From: Dyella jiangningensis
Lineage (GTDB): Bacteria > Pseudomonadota > Gammaproteobacteria > Xanthomonadales > Rhodanobacteraceae
Assembly (NCBI RefSeq): GCF_003264855.1
Contig: NZ_NFZS01000002.1
Span: 177,937-241,936 of the forward strand
Length of the DNA stretch: 64,000 nucleotides
Direction of reading: 5' to 3'
Shown here in pieces: positions 9,725-20,813 of this stretch. The notes below the pieces were generated by a model. That model saw only the letters and a list, made by a program, of their open reading frames with translations, was not told the DNA's origin and searched no databases. Numbering within the stretch: position 1 is the first letter of the stretch; every line of letters begins with the position of its first letter. The position numbers and the translations under genes were made by a program.

Positions 9725-12078
9725 ATGCCGAAGCTCGATCCTGCACTGCTGGACGCGATGCACCGCTACTGGTGCGCGGCCAACTATCTCACCGTGGGCC
9801 AGATCTACCTGCGCGAAAACCCGCTGCTGGAACAGCCACTGACGCTGGACCACATCAAGAAACGCCTGCTCGGCCACTGGGGCACCACGGCAGGCCTCAA
9901 CTTCATCTACACGCACCTCAACCGCGCGATCAAGCAATACGACCTGGACATGATCTACGTGATCGGTCCCGGCCACGGCGGCCCGGGACTGGTCGCGCAC
10001 GCGTATCTGGAAGGGTCCTACACGGAAACCTATCCGCGCGTGGAACGCACGCGCGAAGGCATGCGCCTGCTGTTTCGCCAGTTCTCCTGGCCTTACGGCA
10101 TTCCCAGTCACGTGGCGCCCGAAACGCCGGGCTCCATCCATGAAGGTGGCGAACTCGGCTATTCGCTGTCGCACGCCTACGGCGCCGCCTTCGACAGTTC
10201 GGAGCTGATCGTCGCCTGCGTCGTCGGCGATGGCGAAGCGGAGACAGGTCCGCTGGCGACCAGCTGGCATTCCAACAAATTCATCAACCCGAAGCGCGAT
10301 GGCGCGGTGCTGCCGATCCTTCATCTGAACGGCTACAAGATCGCCAACCCCACGGTGCTCGCACGCATCGGCGATCGCGAACTCAAGCAGCTGCTGCAGG
10401 GTTACGGCCACGATCCCATCTTCGTGGAAGGCGACGAGCCCATGCCGATGCACGCCGCCTTCGCCGCCGCGCTGGACAGTTGCATACGCCGCATCCGTCG
10501 CATCCAAGGCGAGTCGCGTCGCAGCGATGCACCGGCCAAACGCGCCCGCTGGCCGATGATCGTCCTGCGCTCGCCCAAGGGTTGGACCGGTCCGGCTTTC
10601 GTCGACGGCCTGCCCGTCGAGAACACCTGGCGTTCGCACCAGGTGCCGTTGTCGGACATGTCCAAGCCAGGTCACGTCGCCATCCTCGAGCAGTGGATGA
10701 AGAGCTACAGGCCGCACGAACTGTTCGACGAGCGCGGCACCCTGGTCGACGAGCTGGCCGCACTCGCGCCCACCGGCGAGCGCCGCATGAGCGCCAATCC
10801 GCACGCCAACGGCGGCCTGCTGTTGAAACCACTGCACCTGCCGGATTTTCGCGAGTACGCGCTTGCGATCGAACAACCCGGTTCCGTGCGCGCCGAAACC
10901 ACGCGGCACCTGGGCGCATGGTTGCGCGACGTGATGAAACTCAACCTGGAATCATCGAACTTCAGGCTGTTCGGCCCTGATGAAACCGCCTCCAATCGCC
11001 TTGACGCCGTATACGAGGCCAGCTCCAAGACCTGGCTCAGCGAAACCCTGGATACCGACATCAACCTCGCGCCCACCGGACGCGTGATGGAAATGCTCAG
11101 CGAGCACCAGTGCCAGGGTTGGCTGGAAGGCTACCTGCTGACCGGCCGCCATGGCTTGTTCAACTGCTACGAGGCCTTCATCCACATCGTCGACTCGATG
11201 TTCAACCAGCATGCGAAATGGCTGAAGGTGACGCGCGACATTCCCTGGCGCGCGCCGATCGCCTCGCTCAACTATCTGCTGAGTTCGCTGGTGTGGCACC
11301 AGGACCACAACGGCTTCTCGCACCAGGATCCCGGCTTCATCGACCACGTGGCTAACAAGAAGTCGGAAATCGTGCGCATCTACCTGCCACCCGACGCCAA
11401 CTGTCTGTTGTCGGTCACCGACCACTGCCTGCGCAGCCGCCAGTACGTCAACCTGATCATTGCCGGCAAGCAGCCGGAATGGCAGTGGCTGGACATCGAC
11501 GCCGCCGTGGCGCATTGCGCGGCCGGTGCCAGCATCTGGTCGTGGGCCGGCAACGAAGACGGCGACCCCGACGTGGTGCTGGCCTGCGCCGGCGATGCGC
11601 CAACCATAGAGGCGCTGGCCGCGGTGATGCTGCTGCGCGAAGTCGTGCCGGAACTGCGGGTGCGCGTGGTCAACGTGGTCGACCTGCTGACGCTGCAGAC
11701 GATGGACGAGCATCCGCACGGCATGGATCACGAAACCTTCGACCGGCTGTTCACGTGGGATCGACCGGTGATCTTCGCCTTCCACGGCTACCCCGGCATC
11801 ATCCACCACCTCACCTATCGCCGGCACAACCACGACAACATCCACGTGCGCGGCTACATGGAGGAAGGCACCACTACCACGCCGTTCGACATGATGGTGC
11901 TCAATCATCTCGATCGGTACCAGCTGTGTCTGGATGTCATCAACCGCGTGCCGAAGCTTGAGCACCTGCGCAGGCAGGCACACGAACGCTACACCAGCGC
12001 GATCGAACGTCATCGTCTCTACGTGAGCGAGCACGGCGAGGATCTGCCGGAAATCAGGAACTGGCGCTGGCAACCGGC

Positions 12079-12082
<4 letters not shown>
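9725..12082 (+). CDS. xfp: Phosphoketolase (xylulose-5-P/fructose-6-P)
   Basis: A 785-residue thiamine-diphosphate enzyme that cleaves xylulose-5-phosphate (and usually fructose-6-phosphate) with phosphate to acetyl phosphate plus a shorter sugar phosphate. Seen are the family N-terminus ([15 protein letters not shown]), [22 protein letters not shown], and the ThDP/Mg motif [14 protein letters not shown]. Length and C-terminal blocks ([23 protein letters not shown]) match full-length phosphoketolases. ATG 9725 is preferred over the GTG directly before it, with GAAGGTGG upstream. Its stop overlaps the acetate kinase start, so acetyl phosphate made here is passed to ackA for ATP and acetate. 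Confidence 0.95.
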
Positions 12083-13172
<1,090 letters not shown>

Positions 13173-13182
<10 letters not shown>

Positions 13183-14414
13183 ATCTGCGCCCGCATCTCG
13201 AAGATGTGCGGATTCACCTCGAGGTTGCCGCGATCGCTGAAGGCCCAGACGTAGTTGGCCTGCAACTTGAGGTGCTCGCCGAGATACCAGTTCGCGCCCA
13301 CCGTCCAGTCGTGTTCCCTGCCGCCGGTGATGGCGCCGTCGTTGAGATCCAGCTCGCTGTAACGCACCGCCACTTCGACGGCGCCCCAGGCATGGGCGGG
13401 GCGAATCACCTGCTGGTCGCGACCGGTGTAGCGACGATCGCCGACGTTGCCGTCGCTGTAGTAGCGCGCCTCGCCGGTGAGCGTCCAGGTGGTGAACACG
13501 TAGAAGCCGCTGGCGTCGTAATCGGGCTTGCCGTTGTAACGCTGCACCTTGGCCTGCAGGTATTCGCCTTGCACCGACCATGGCCCGTCGATCCACAGTG
13601 CTTCGAAGCCTTGTCGTTGCACACTCTTGCTGTACTTCAGGTTGCCCGAATCCACCAGCCGCACCGGCGTGAGGCCGGCTTCGGGACGCGCGCGCAACCG
13701 CGCCGCCGGCGGCACGCTGCCCTGGTCGGCCCAGTCGAGTTTTTCGCGGGATGCCGACAGCCCCAGGTGCAGCACGTGGCCTGGTTGATTGATCGGAATC
13801 CACGCGGCCCTGGCCGCCCAGGTGCTGCCCGGGTTGTTGCCGTCCAGATCCTTGCGCCAGAAATAATCGCCCACGTTCAACACGAAGTGCGGACGTATCC
13901 AGGCCCAGTCGATGCCGGCACGGCGCCCTTCCCATACGGCCTGGGTCGGCAGCGCCGACTCGATGAAGGTGGTGGCCGAGGTGCTCGTCACGCCTTCGAA
14001 ACCGACCGGCGTCTTCGAATAGCCGAAGCGGAAATTGCCCAGGTCCTCACCCACGACGCCGCTGCTGCGCAGACGCACGAAGGCATCGGCCCATTGCCGT
14101 GCCTGGTAGTCGTATTGCGCGATGGCGTCGTAGACACCGGGCTTGCGCAGGTACACGCCGAGGTAGCGCCGCCGGTTCGTATGCGCGTCCTCGAAGCGTC
14201 CGTCGTCCTGGGAAAACTCGTTGAGGTCGTACTGGTACAGCACCGCGAGGCCGAAGTCCGTCCCGTCCGAGGCCGTCACATGGGTGGGCCAGTTGCCGTA
14301 GAAGTCGTAGTCGGCACCCAAGCAGGCCATGGGCATGCCGAGCAACAAGGCCACGGCGAGGTATCGGCTCGCCAGGGTGATGCGTTTCTTGAAACGTCCA
14401 GGCAACAAAGTCAT
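13173..14414 (-). CDS. Phosphate-selective porin (OprO/OprP family) outer-membrane protein
   Basis: A 413-residue outer-membrane barrel with a signal peptide ending near MACLGA. Family marks are YLGVYLRKPGVYDAIAQYDY, FRFGYSKTPVGFE, and the C-terminal run AVEVAVRYSELDLNDG with GGREHDWTVGANWYL, ending in the aromatic residue Phe of MRAQIYF as BAM substrates do. The family forms anion or polyphosphate channels, but many relatives have other substrates. The gene is convergent with ackA and overlaps it by 10 nt. No Pho box was identified upstream. Confidence 0.85.
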
Positions 14415-14666
14415 TCACTCGCCTCCCAACGAGGGTTTCATGCTGGCCATACGCGACAGCGTCGGGAAATGACTTTTGTGCATATGCACATGTCGCTGGA
14501 ACGCCCGTGGCTTGGCTGCGCGTTCGCGCACCGACCTTAGCGCTTCACCCTTGCCCGGCGACCTGCGCCATCTGCTTGACGGCCCTGCCTCTCCCGCGGT
14601 CACGAAAGCTCGACGTGCCTGACCGTACACCTGTGCGCACCGGCCCGTTCGGCGCGCGAGGCAGCC

Positions 14667-16481
14667 ATGACCACGCATCCCACGCTCATCGTGCACAACG
14701 CGAAGATCCATACGGGTGTAGCGAGGCGTCCCGAGGTGCAGGCCATCGCGGTGACCGGCAACCGCATCGCCGCCGTCGGCACCGACGGGCAGATCCGCTC
14801 GCTGGCCGGCCCTGCCACGCAGATCATCGATGCCGGCCGGCGGCGGATCATTCCGGGCCTGATCGACTCGCATATCCACATGATCCGCGGCGGGCTCAGC
14901 TACAACCTCGAACTGCGCTGGGATGGCGTCCCGTCACTGGCCGATGCGATGCGCATGCTGGTCGACCAGGTGGCGCATACGCCGCCTCCGCAATGGGTGC
15001 GCGTGGTCGGCGGCTTCACCGAACACCAGTTCGCGGAAAAACGCCTGCCGACGCTGGAGGAACTCAACACGGCGGCGCCGGACACGCCGGTGTTCGTGCT
15101 GCACCTGTATGACCGCGCCCTGCTGAACGCCGCCACCCTGCGCGCCTGCGGCTACACGCGCGATACGCCCGACCCGCCAGGCGGACGCATCGAACGCAAT
15201 GGCAACGGCGAGCCCACCGGCCTGCTGCTGGCGACGCCGAGCGCGATGCTGCTGTACTCGGCGCTGGCCCAGGGACCCACCCTGCCCTACGAATACCAGA
15301 TCAACTCGACCCGGCATTTCATGCGCGAGTTGAATCGGCTCGGTATCACCAGCGTGATCGATGCAGGGGGCGGCCTGCAGCATTATCCCGATGACTACCG
15401 CGCCATCGAGGAGCTGCAGCAGCATCGCCTGCTCACCGTGCGCGTGGCCTATAACCTTTTCACCCAGCGGCCCGGCGAAGAACTGGAGGATTTCAGGCAC
15501 TGGTCCTCCATCCTGCGCCCTGGCGATGGCGACGAGTTCTATCGGGTCAACGGCGCCGGCGAAATGCTGGTGTTCTCCGCAGCGGATTTCGAGAACTTCC
15601 GCCAGCCCCGGCCGGATCTTCCAGGCCACATGGAGAACGACCTGGAGCAGGTCGCGCGCCTGCTCGCCACGCGACGGTGGCCGTGGCGCATGCATGCGAC
15701 CTATGACGAAACGATCGGTCGCGCGCTGGATGTGTTCGAGCGCATCGACCGCGATGTCCCGCTGCAAGGCCTTCGCTGGTTCTTCGATCATGCGGAGACC
15801 GTCTCCGATCGCAACCTGGAGCGCATCGCGCGACTGGGCGGAGGCATCGCGATACAACACCGCATGGCGTACCAGGGCGAGTACTTCGTCGAGCGATATG
15901 GCGGCGCCGTCGCCGAGCGCACGCCGCCGGTGCGCCGCATGCTGGAGATGGGGCTTCATGTCGGTGCCGGCAGCGATGCCACCCGCGTCGCCAGCTACGA
16001 TCCATGGACCACGCTGCATTGGCTCACCACCGGGCGCACGCTGGGCGGACTGCAGCTCTACCCGGACCGCAACCGGCTGGACCGCGCGACGGCATTGGCG
16101 CTGTGCACGCGGAACAACACCTGGTTCTCCGGCGAGGACGAACTCAAGGGACAACTGGACGTTGGGCTGCTCGCCGATTTCGCGGTGCTGTCACACGACT
16201 ACTTCCAGGTGCCCGACGAAGCGATCCGCCAGATCGTGTCCGAACTGACCGTGGTGGATGGACGCATCGTGTACGCCGCCGGCGACTTCGAGCACCACGA
16301 CCTTGCGCCGCCGCGCCCGATGCCCGACTGGTCACCCGTGCATACCGGCAGCCGTTACCGGAAATCGCCGTCCGCGCACGAAGCCCTGCAGGTATTGGCG
16401 CCTCCCCAGGGTTGCGCCACGCACGAGCGAGCCGGGCACGCCCTGTGGGGCATGCCCGGCTGTTCCTGCTGGGCGTTCTGA
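14667..16481 (+). CDS. YtcJ-like amidohydrolase (Amidohydro_3)
   Basis: A 604-residue cytosolic amidohydrolase, with no signal peptide. Metal ligands are in GLIDSHIHMIRGG (about residues 66-78); later blocks include RWFFDHAETVSDRN, AIQHRMAYQGEYF and GAGSDATRVASYDPWTTLHWLTTGR, the last carrying the catalytic Asp. The closing WGMPGCSCWAF looks odd but I recall a similar tail in this subfamily, so I do not read it as a frameshift. The family hydrolyses N-substituted formamides and related amides; the substrate here is unknown. A 32-nt hairpin lies within the last codons (16430-16461). The gene is divergent from the porin. Confidence 0.82.
   Translation: MTTHPTLIVHNAKIHTGVARRPEVQAIAVTGNRIAAVGTDGQIRSLAGPATQIIDAGRRRIIPGLIDSHIHMIRGGLSYNLELRWDGVPSLADAMRMLVDQVAHTPPPQWVRVVGGFTEHQFAEKRLPTLEELNTAAPDTPVFVLHLYDRALLNAATLRACGYTRDTPDPPGGRIERNGNGEPTGLLLATPSAMLLYSALAQGPTLPYEYQINSTRHFMRELNRLGITSVIDAGGGLQHYPDDYRAIEELQQHRLLTVRVAYNLFTQRPGEELEDFRHWSSILRPGDGDEFYRVNGAGEMLVFSAADFENFRQPRPDLPGHMENDLEQVARLLATRRWPWRMHATYDETIGRALDVFERIDRDVPLQGLRWFFDHAETVSDRNLERIARLGGGIAIQHRMAYQGEYFVERYGGAVAERTPPVRRMLEMGLHVGAGSDATRVASYDPWTTLHWLTTGRTLGGLQLYPDRNRLDRATALALCTRNNTWFSGEDELKGQLDVGLLADFAVLSHDYFQVPDEAIRQIVSELTVVDGRIVYAAGDFEHHDLAPPRPMPDWSPVHTGSRYRKSPSAHEALQVLAPPQGCATHERAGHALWGMPGCSCWAF
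16430..16461. terminator. GC-rich hairpin at the end of two convergent genes
   Basis: Perfect outer stem AGCCGGGCA / TGCCCGGCT, with an inner GCCC/GGGC pairing. It sits in the last codons of the amidohydrolase and 30 nt past the stop of the convergent barrel-protein gene. There is no long T run on either strand, so intrinsic termination is only a suggestion. Confidence 0.4.
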
Positions 16482-16490
16482 ACGCGACGA

Positions 16491-17330
16491 TCAGAAGCGC
16501 AGCCGCACGAACAACGACGGCCCCCTCAACTTCATGTCGAGGTTGGCGCGATAGTTGGTGCGATTCTGTTCCAGCTTGATCCGCGTGTAGCCGTATTCGC
16601 CGCCGATGCCCAGATTCTCGATGGGAAACCATTCCAGGCCGAGCGCCGCGTTGTAGATGTGTCCGGCGAGATTGCCGCCATTCTTCTTCACGCCGTAGAC
16701 ATCGGCATACATGCGCAGGTCGTGCGTGAAGGCGTGGCGCCAGCCGAGCTGGAGTACCGGCGCCCAGGCCGTTTCGTGCGTCGAAGCCTCCGCCTGCGCG
16801 GTCTCTCCGTTCAACGAGGCCTCGCCGGCAATGCGCGCGCGCACGCCGTAGTATGCGGCGCCGACGCCGAAGCCGAAGACATCGCTGCCGCTACCGAACC
16901 ACCAGCGATACGAGGCGCTGCCGAAATTGAAGTTGAGCTTGCCGTCGACGCGCGCCGAGGCGTCGAAATGGTTGCCGTCATAGTCGATCGCGCGGCTGAT
17001 GGACCGGCTATGCGTGCGGTCGATCCCGAAAAAGTCGAAAGAAAATCCCTGGTGGTCGCCGATCAGGAAATCGAGGCGTGCGCGCGGCACGGCCTTGTGG
17101 TGCTGGAACCCAAGATCGTCCTCGAGGCCGACGCTGCCGCTGTACTGGCCACTGCGATCGCTCGCGCCGATGCGCGTGTCGGTGTCGGAATAGAAACCGC
17201 CGATCCACAGGCTGGCCCGGTCCAGCGCCGGCGAGGTATCGGCAAAGGCAGGCGCGCTGCAGGCCGCGCCCAGCGCAAACAGCGCGCCGCACACACCGTG
17301 GCATCGCGCGGTGTTTTCCGTTTTCGTCAT
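16491..17330 (-). CDS. Small outer-membrane beta-barrel protein
   Basis: A 279-residue predicted outer-membrane protein of unknown role. The start is set at ATG 17330 because AAGGAG lies 8 nt upstream and the protein then begins with a signal peptide (hydrophobic GALFALGAACSAPAFA). The larger open frame upstream has no support. The mature part alternates polar and hydrophobic residues (SLWIGGFYSDTDTRIG, RARLDFLIGDHQGFSFDFFGI, YNAALGLEWFPIENLGIGGEYGYT) and ends SLFVRLRF with a terminal Phe, as in barrel proteins of the OmpW/OmpA-like size class. No operon partner is evident. Confidence 0.75.
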   Translation of the reverse strand: MTKTENTARCHGVCGALFALGAACSAPAFADTSPALDRASLWIGGFYSDTDTRIGASDRSGQYSGSVGLEDDLGFQHHKAVPRARLDFLIGDHQGFSFDFFGIDRTHSRSISRAIDYDGNHFDASARVDGKLNFNFGSASYRWWFGSGSDVFGFGVGAAYYGVRARIAGEASLNGETAQAEASTHETAWAPVLQLGWRHAFTHDLRMYADVYGVKKNGGNLAGHIYNAALGLEWFPIENLGIGGEYGYTRIKLEQNRTNYRANLDMKLRGPSLFVRLRF

Positions 17331-17660
17331 GGGGTCATCTCCTTGGGCAATGCGGGTCACCTTGGAGATCGGAATGTCGATACGAGGTACCTGTCGCGTG
17401 ACTGTCGCGCGCAGGCGTTGTCCTCGGTCATCGATGTCACGGCGATGCCGACATCCCTTCCACGACCCGCGCACGTTCCCTGGACGCGCCGGCCACGCTA
17501 CGCACATGCCGCGTGCACATGTCGGCCCCAGGTGCGGGGCATGACCGCAGTGCAGCTCGTTCGATCGCATCGAACATGTTCGTCGAAAGCACGGTACGGC
17601 AACCGCTGGGGCGAATAGCAACATGACGCCATCGACCCACTTCCACCAAGGAGCAACGTC
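17331..17660. other. Intergenic region between barrel-protein and SDR genes
   Basis: About 330 bp between two divergent starts. Ribosome sites are visible at both ends (AAGGAG for the left gene, CCAAGGAGC for the right). Both promoters must lie here, but I see no convincing promoter boxes, RNA structure or small gene. Confidence 0.5.
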
Positions 17661-18410
17661 ATGAACCGTTTCGCGAACAAGACCATCCTCGTCACCGGCG
17701 GCAGCAGTGGCATCGGCCTCGCCGCCGCCCAGGCATACGCGGCCGAAGGCGCACGCGTGGTGATCACCGCCCGCGACCAGGCTGCACTGGACCAGGTCAG
17801 GCCGTCGCTGGGCGATCGAGCCATCGCCATCCGCAACGATGCCGGCTCGGCAGCGTCCGCGAAAGCGCTGGCTCAGGCACTCGCCGAGCAAGGCATCAAG
17901 CTCGACGCCGTATTCCTCAACGCCGGCGTGGCGAAGTTCGCCCCTCTCGATGCCGTCGACGAGGCGCTGTGGGACCTGACCTTCGACACCAACGTGAAGG
18001 GACCCTACTTCCAGATCCAGGCGCTGGCGCCACTGCTCAACCGCGGCGCGTCCATCGTGATCAACGGCTCGATCAACGCGCATCTCGGCATGCCGTCATC
18101 GTCGGTTTACGCGGCCAGCAAGGCCGCGGTGATCTCGCTCGCCAGGACGCTTTCCGCCGAGCTGCTGCCTGCCGGCGTACGCGTCAACGTGGTCAGCCCG
18201 GGGCCGGTGGAAACCCCGCTCTACGGCAAGCTCGGCCTGGACCAGGCCGCGCTCGAGGCCACGGCGGCGCAGATCCAGTCGCAGGTGCCGCTGGGCCGGT
18301 TCGGCAAGCCCGCGGAAATCGCCTCCACCGTGCTGCACCTGTCCTCGCCGGAGTCCGCCTTCATCGTGGGCACCGAAATCATCGTCGATGGTGGCATGAG
18401 CCAGCTGTAG
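17661..18410 (+). CDS. Short-chain dehydrogenase/reductase
   Basis: A 249-residue classical SDR. The N-terminal cofactor motif is TGGSSGIGLAAA (TGxxxGxG), an NAG-type motif is in FLNAGVAKF, and the catalytic set is Ser in INGSINAH plus YAASK (YxxxK). The C-terminus (PAEIASTVLHLSSPESAFIVGTEIIVDGG) is the standard SDR ending. The cofactor is probably NADP, as an Arg follows in VVITARDQ. The ribosome site AAGGAG precedes ATG 17661. The substrate is unknown. A 12-bp perfect hairpin follows the stop. Confidence 0.92.
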   Translation: MNRFANKTILVTGGSSGIGLAAAQAYAAEGARVVITARDQAALDQVRPSLGDRAIAIRNDAGSAASAKALAQALAEQGIKLDAVFLNAGVAKFAPLDAVDEALWDLTFDTNVKGPYFQIQALAPLLNRGASIVINGSINAHLGMPSSSVYAASKAAVISLARTLSAELLPAGVRVNVVSPGPVETPLYGKLGLDQAALEATAAQIQSQVPLGRFGKPAEIASTVLHLSSPESAFIVGTEIIVDGGMSQL

Positions 18411-18419
18411 CCACGACCC

Positions 18420-18450
18420 GGGTTTGCGGGAGGATGGGTCCCGCAAACCC
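18420..18450. terminator. Perfect 12-bp hairpin after the SDR gene
   Basis: GGGTTTGCGGGA pairs perfectly with TCCCGCAAACCC across a 7-nt loop, starting 10 nt after the SDR stop and ending just before the Fnr-like box of nnrS. There is no T tract, so it may terminate weakly or act as a processing barrier. Confidence 0.5.
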
Positions 18451-18460
18451 GCCGGCGATT

Positions 18461-18474
18461 CTGACCCAGATCAG
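18461..18474. promoter_or_regulatory. Fnr/Anr-like box upstream of nnrS
   Basis: CTGACCCAGATCAG fits the Fnr/Anr consensus TTGAT-N4-ATCAA at 8 of 10 defined positions. It lies 70 nt before the nnrS start. The same half-sites recur upstream of fdxA, and a matching Fnr-type regulator is encoded at 26690-27463. Confidence 0.6.
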
Positions 18475-18543
18475 AGCCAGCCGAGGAGCGACATTGCCAG
18501 ACTGCCGCCCGCCTCCGGCAGCCTCATCCCACGCAAGCCGTCC

Positions 18544-19779
18544 ATGACGACCTCCTCCCCCGCCGCCCCCCGCTCCTTCGACCCGCTGGCCATGATGCTG
18601 GCTGCGCCGCATCGAGCGATGTTCCTCATCGGCGCACTGGCCCTGCTCGCCAACATGGGCTGGTGGACGTGGGCGTTGCTGGCCTCCTGGCACGGCTGGC
18701 CGTTCGCGGCGCAGGCCATGCCTGCGGCCTGGGCCCACGGTTTCCTGATGCAGTACGCGACGCTGTCGCCTTTCGTATTCGGCTTCCTGCTGACCGTGTT
18801 TCCGCGCTGGATGAACCTCGCGGAGGTGCCTAAGCGTACGTATGCCACGGTGTTCGGATCGATCCTGGGCGGCGGCCTGCTCGTTCTGGCCGCGCAGAGC
18901 GGCGCACCAGCCGTGCTTCCGGTCGGGCTGGCGGCGATGCTGACCGGCTGGACGGTGGCGCTGCTGGCCCTCGGTCGTCGCCTCGCGCAGTACCGCGGAC
19001 GCGACGTATGGGCGGTATCGTGTTTTGCCGCCCTGCTGCTGGGCGCCATCGGCATCGCACTCGCCCTGGCCTTCGCCTGCGGCGCATCGCCGCGTCTCAT
19101 GCAGGCGGCCAATGCCCTGGGCACGTTTGGCCTGCTGCTGCCGGTCTATTTCACGGTCGCGCACCGCATGGTGCCGTTCTTCTCCAACAACGTGATCCCC
19201 GGCTACCGCGTCGTTCGCCCCGCCTGGTCGCTGGCTGCCGTGTGGGCTCTGCTGCTGGGCCATCTGGTACTCGACCTCGCCGGCCTTCCCAGCCGGCGTT
19301 GGCTGACCGACCTCCCGCTGACCGGGTTGCTGCTCTGGCAATGGCTCGCCTGGCAGCCGTGGAAAGCGCGCGGGCCAGGGCTGCTGACCGTGCTTTACGT
19401 GGCATTGGCGTGGCTGCCTGTATCCTTTGCGCTGTTCTCCGCCGACAGCCTCTCGCTGGCCTGGCATGGCAGCAGCGGCTGGGCGCGCGCACCCTTGCAC
19501 GCGCTCACCATCGGCTTCTTCGCCTCGATGCTGGTCGCCATGGTCACGCGCGTGACGCACGGCCATTCGGGTCGACCGCTGGCCATGGGAGTGGTCCCCT
19601 GGATCGCCTTCCTTGGCATGCAGCTGACGGCCGTCGTGCGGATACTGGCCGACAGCGCCAAACAACCGTGGCCGATCTACACGGCGGCGGCGCTGCTCTG
19701 GCTGCTCGCGCTGGCCCCGTGGGTCGTGCGATCGGCATGGATTTATCTGACACCTCGTCGGGACGGCAAGCCGGGCTGA
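18544..19779 (+). CDS. nnrS: NnrS family haem-copper membrane protein
   Basis: A 411-residue polytopic membrane protein of the NnrS family, linked to resistance to nitric oxide and nitrosative stress. ATG 18544 begins a short polar leader followed by about twelve hydrophobic segments. Family marks are MLAAPHRAMFLIGAL, WAHGFLMQYATLSPFVFGFLLTVFPRWMN, FTVAHRMVPFFSNN, and the late LHALTIGFFASMLVAMVTRVTHGHSGR, which holds conserved His residues thought to bind metal. A truncated haemoglobin follows after 31 nt, which supports an NO role. An Fnr-like box is 70 nt upstream, so microaerobic induction is likely. Confidence 0.9.
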   Translation: MTTSSPAAPRSFDPLAMMLAAPHRAMFLIGALALLANMGWWTWALLASWHGWPFAAQAMPAAWAHGFLMQYATLSPFVFGFLLTVFPRWMNLAEVPKRTYATVFGSILGGGLLVLAAQSGAPAVLPVGLAAMLTGWTVALLALGRRLAQYRGRDVWAVSCFAALLLGAIGIALALAFACGASPRLMQAANALGTFGLLLPVYFTVAHRMVPFFSNNVIPGYRVVRPAWSLAAVWALLLGHLVLDLAGLPSRRWLTDLPLTGLLLWQWLAWQPWKARGPGLLTVLYVALAWLPVSFALFSADSLSLAWHGSSGWARAPLHALTIGFFASMLVAMVTRVTHGHSGRPLAMGVVPWIAFLGMQLTAVVRILADSAKQPWPIYTAAALLWLLALAPWVVRSAWIYLTPRRDGKPG

Positions 19780-19810
19780 CTCGACCGCTTCACGAACGGA
19801 AGACATACCG

Positions 19811-20248
19811 ATGGCGCTCTTCGACCAGGCCAACGAGATAGGCATTGCCACGCTGGTGGATCGTTTCTACGACAAGGTGCAGGCCGACGCCCAACTCGGC
19901 CCGGTGTTCAACCAGGCCGTCCATGACTGGCCGGCGCACAAGGTCACGCTGCGCGACTTCTGGTCCTCGCTGATCCTTCGCTCGGGCCGCTACCGCGGCA
20001 ACCCGATGAGCGTGCACCGCGCCCTGCCGCGTTTTCCGCAGGCGCTGTTCTATCGCTGGCTGGAACTGTGGCGTGAAACGGCGCGCGAAGTCTTCTCACC
20101 GGCGGCGGCCGAGCTGTTCATCGGCACCGCCGAGCGCGTGGCGCAGGGCCTCAGCATGGGCCTTGAACTCGGCCGCCTCTCGCTGGAGCATCCCTCGCGG
20201 ATCGTCGGCCCGCTGCACATCGTGTCCGAGCCGCCACGGACCGCATAA
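19811..20248 (+). CDS. Group III truncated haemoglobin
   Basis: A 145-residue 2-on-2 globin. FNQAVHDWPAHKVTLRDFWSSLILRSGRYRGNP fits group III (Ctb-like) globins: the proximal His is in the VHRALPRF segment, and the WxxH plus FWSSLILxxGRYxGxP blocks are characteristic. Group III globins bind O2 and NO and are linked to nitrosative-stress defence or oxygen supply to respiration. It is 31 nt behind nnrS, so co-transcription under the same Fnr-like box is likely. It ends 7 nt before the convergent ferredoxin gene. Confidence 0.9.
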   Translation: MALFDQANEIGIATLVDRFYDKVQADAQLGPVFNQAVHDWPAHKVTLRDFWSSLILRSGRYRGNPMSVHRALPRFPQALFYRWLELWRETAREVFSPAAAELFIGTAERVAQGLSMGLELGRLSLEHPSRIVGPLHIVSEPPRTA

Positions 20249-20255
20249 AGACGGC

Positions 20256-20579
20256 TCAGCGGATGAGCAACCCGCGCTTGCCCGGCTTGCCGTCCCATGC
20301 CGCCGCGTCATCGAGCGCGGCCACTTTCGTGGTGATCACCGGCCACTGTCGGGCCAGTTCGGCATTGATGGTGACGAACACCGATTGCTCCGCCGGAACG
20401 TCGCCTTCTGCATAGATGGCGTCCACCGGGCATTCGTCGACGCACAAGGTGCAATCGATGCACTCGTCCGGATCGATCACCAGGAAGTTCGGCCCCTCGT
20501 GGAAACAATCGACCGGGCAGACCTCGACGCAATCGGTGTGCTTGCAGTTGATGCAGTTTTCGGTGACGACGTGGGTCAT
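20256..20579 (-). CDS. fdxA: 7Fe/8Fe-type ferredoxin (FdxA-like)
   Basis: A 107-residue ferredoxin. The N-terminal region has the 3Fe/4Fe cysteine pattern [17 protein letters not shown] and then [16 protein letters not shown] for the second cluster, followed by the C-terminal extension usual for FdxA of Azotobacter/Pseudomonas type. ATG 20579 is preferred because GAGGT lies 6 nt upstream; an in-frame ATG 12 nt earlier would put that site inside the gene. An Fnr-like palindrome is 51 nt upstream, consistent with low-oxygen or redox control. It is divergent from ccoN. Confidence 0.93.
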   Translation of the reverse strand: MTHVVTENCINCKHTDCVEVCPVDCFHEGPNFLVIDPDECIDCTLCVDECPVDAIYAEGDVPAEQSVFVTINAELARQWPVITTKVAALDDAAAWDGKPGKRGLLIR

Positions 20580-20629
20580 GCGGTACCTCATGCGACCGCC
20601 AAGTGTCGCCCTTGGCCCACGGCAATCCC

Positions 20630-20643
20630 CTGATTCAGATCAG
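20630..20643. promoter_or_regulatory. Fnr/Anr-like palindrome upstream of fdxA
   Basis: CTGATTCAGATCAG is a near-perfect dyad, CTGAT-N4-ATCAG, differing from the Fnr consensus only at the outermost base of each half. It lies 51 nt upstream of the ferredoxin start and 171 nt upstream of ccoN. Confidence 0.6.
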
Positions 20644-20695
20644 TAAAAACTCGGTGGCGACTGACACCGGAACGTCGCATCATCGAGGGGGGCAA

Positions 20696-20709
20696 ATGAT
20701 CTGCGTCAA
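20696..20709. promoter_or_regulatory. Distal Fnr/Anr-like box upstream of ccoN
   Basis: ATGATCTGCGTCAA fits TTGAT-N4-ATCAA at 8 of 10 positions. It lies 105 nt before the ccoN start, 38 nt upstream of the better-placed proximal box. Confidence 0.45.
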
Positions 20710-20746
20710 TGCACCACGTCACCCGTAAGGTGGCTGCCGTGGAAAA

Positions 20747-20760
20747 TTGACGTGCGTCAT
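20747..20760. promoter_or_regulatory. Proximal Fnr/Anr-like box upstream of ccoN
   Basis: TTGACGTGCGTCAT fits the relaxed consensus TTGAY-N4-RTCAA in all but the last base. It lies 54 nt before the ccoN ATG, a distance suited to activation. Confidence 0.6.
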
Positions 20761-20813
20761 CGAAGTGCGTCGTTTAGACGAGGCAACATCGTCCAATTCA
20801 CAGGGTGGTTCCC

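Noticed and set aside
16382..16481. Frameshift at the end of the YtcJ-like amidohydrolase
   Set aside because: The tail WGMPGCSCWAF resembles what I recall from relatives, so the frame is taken as intact.
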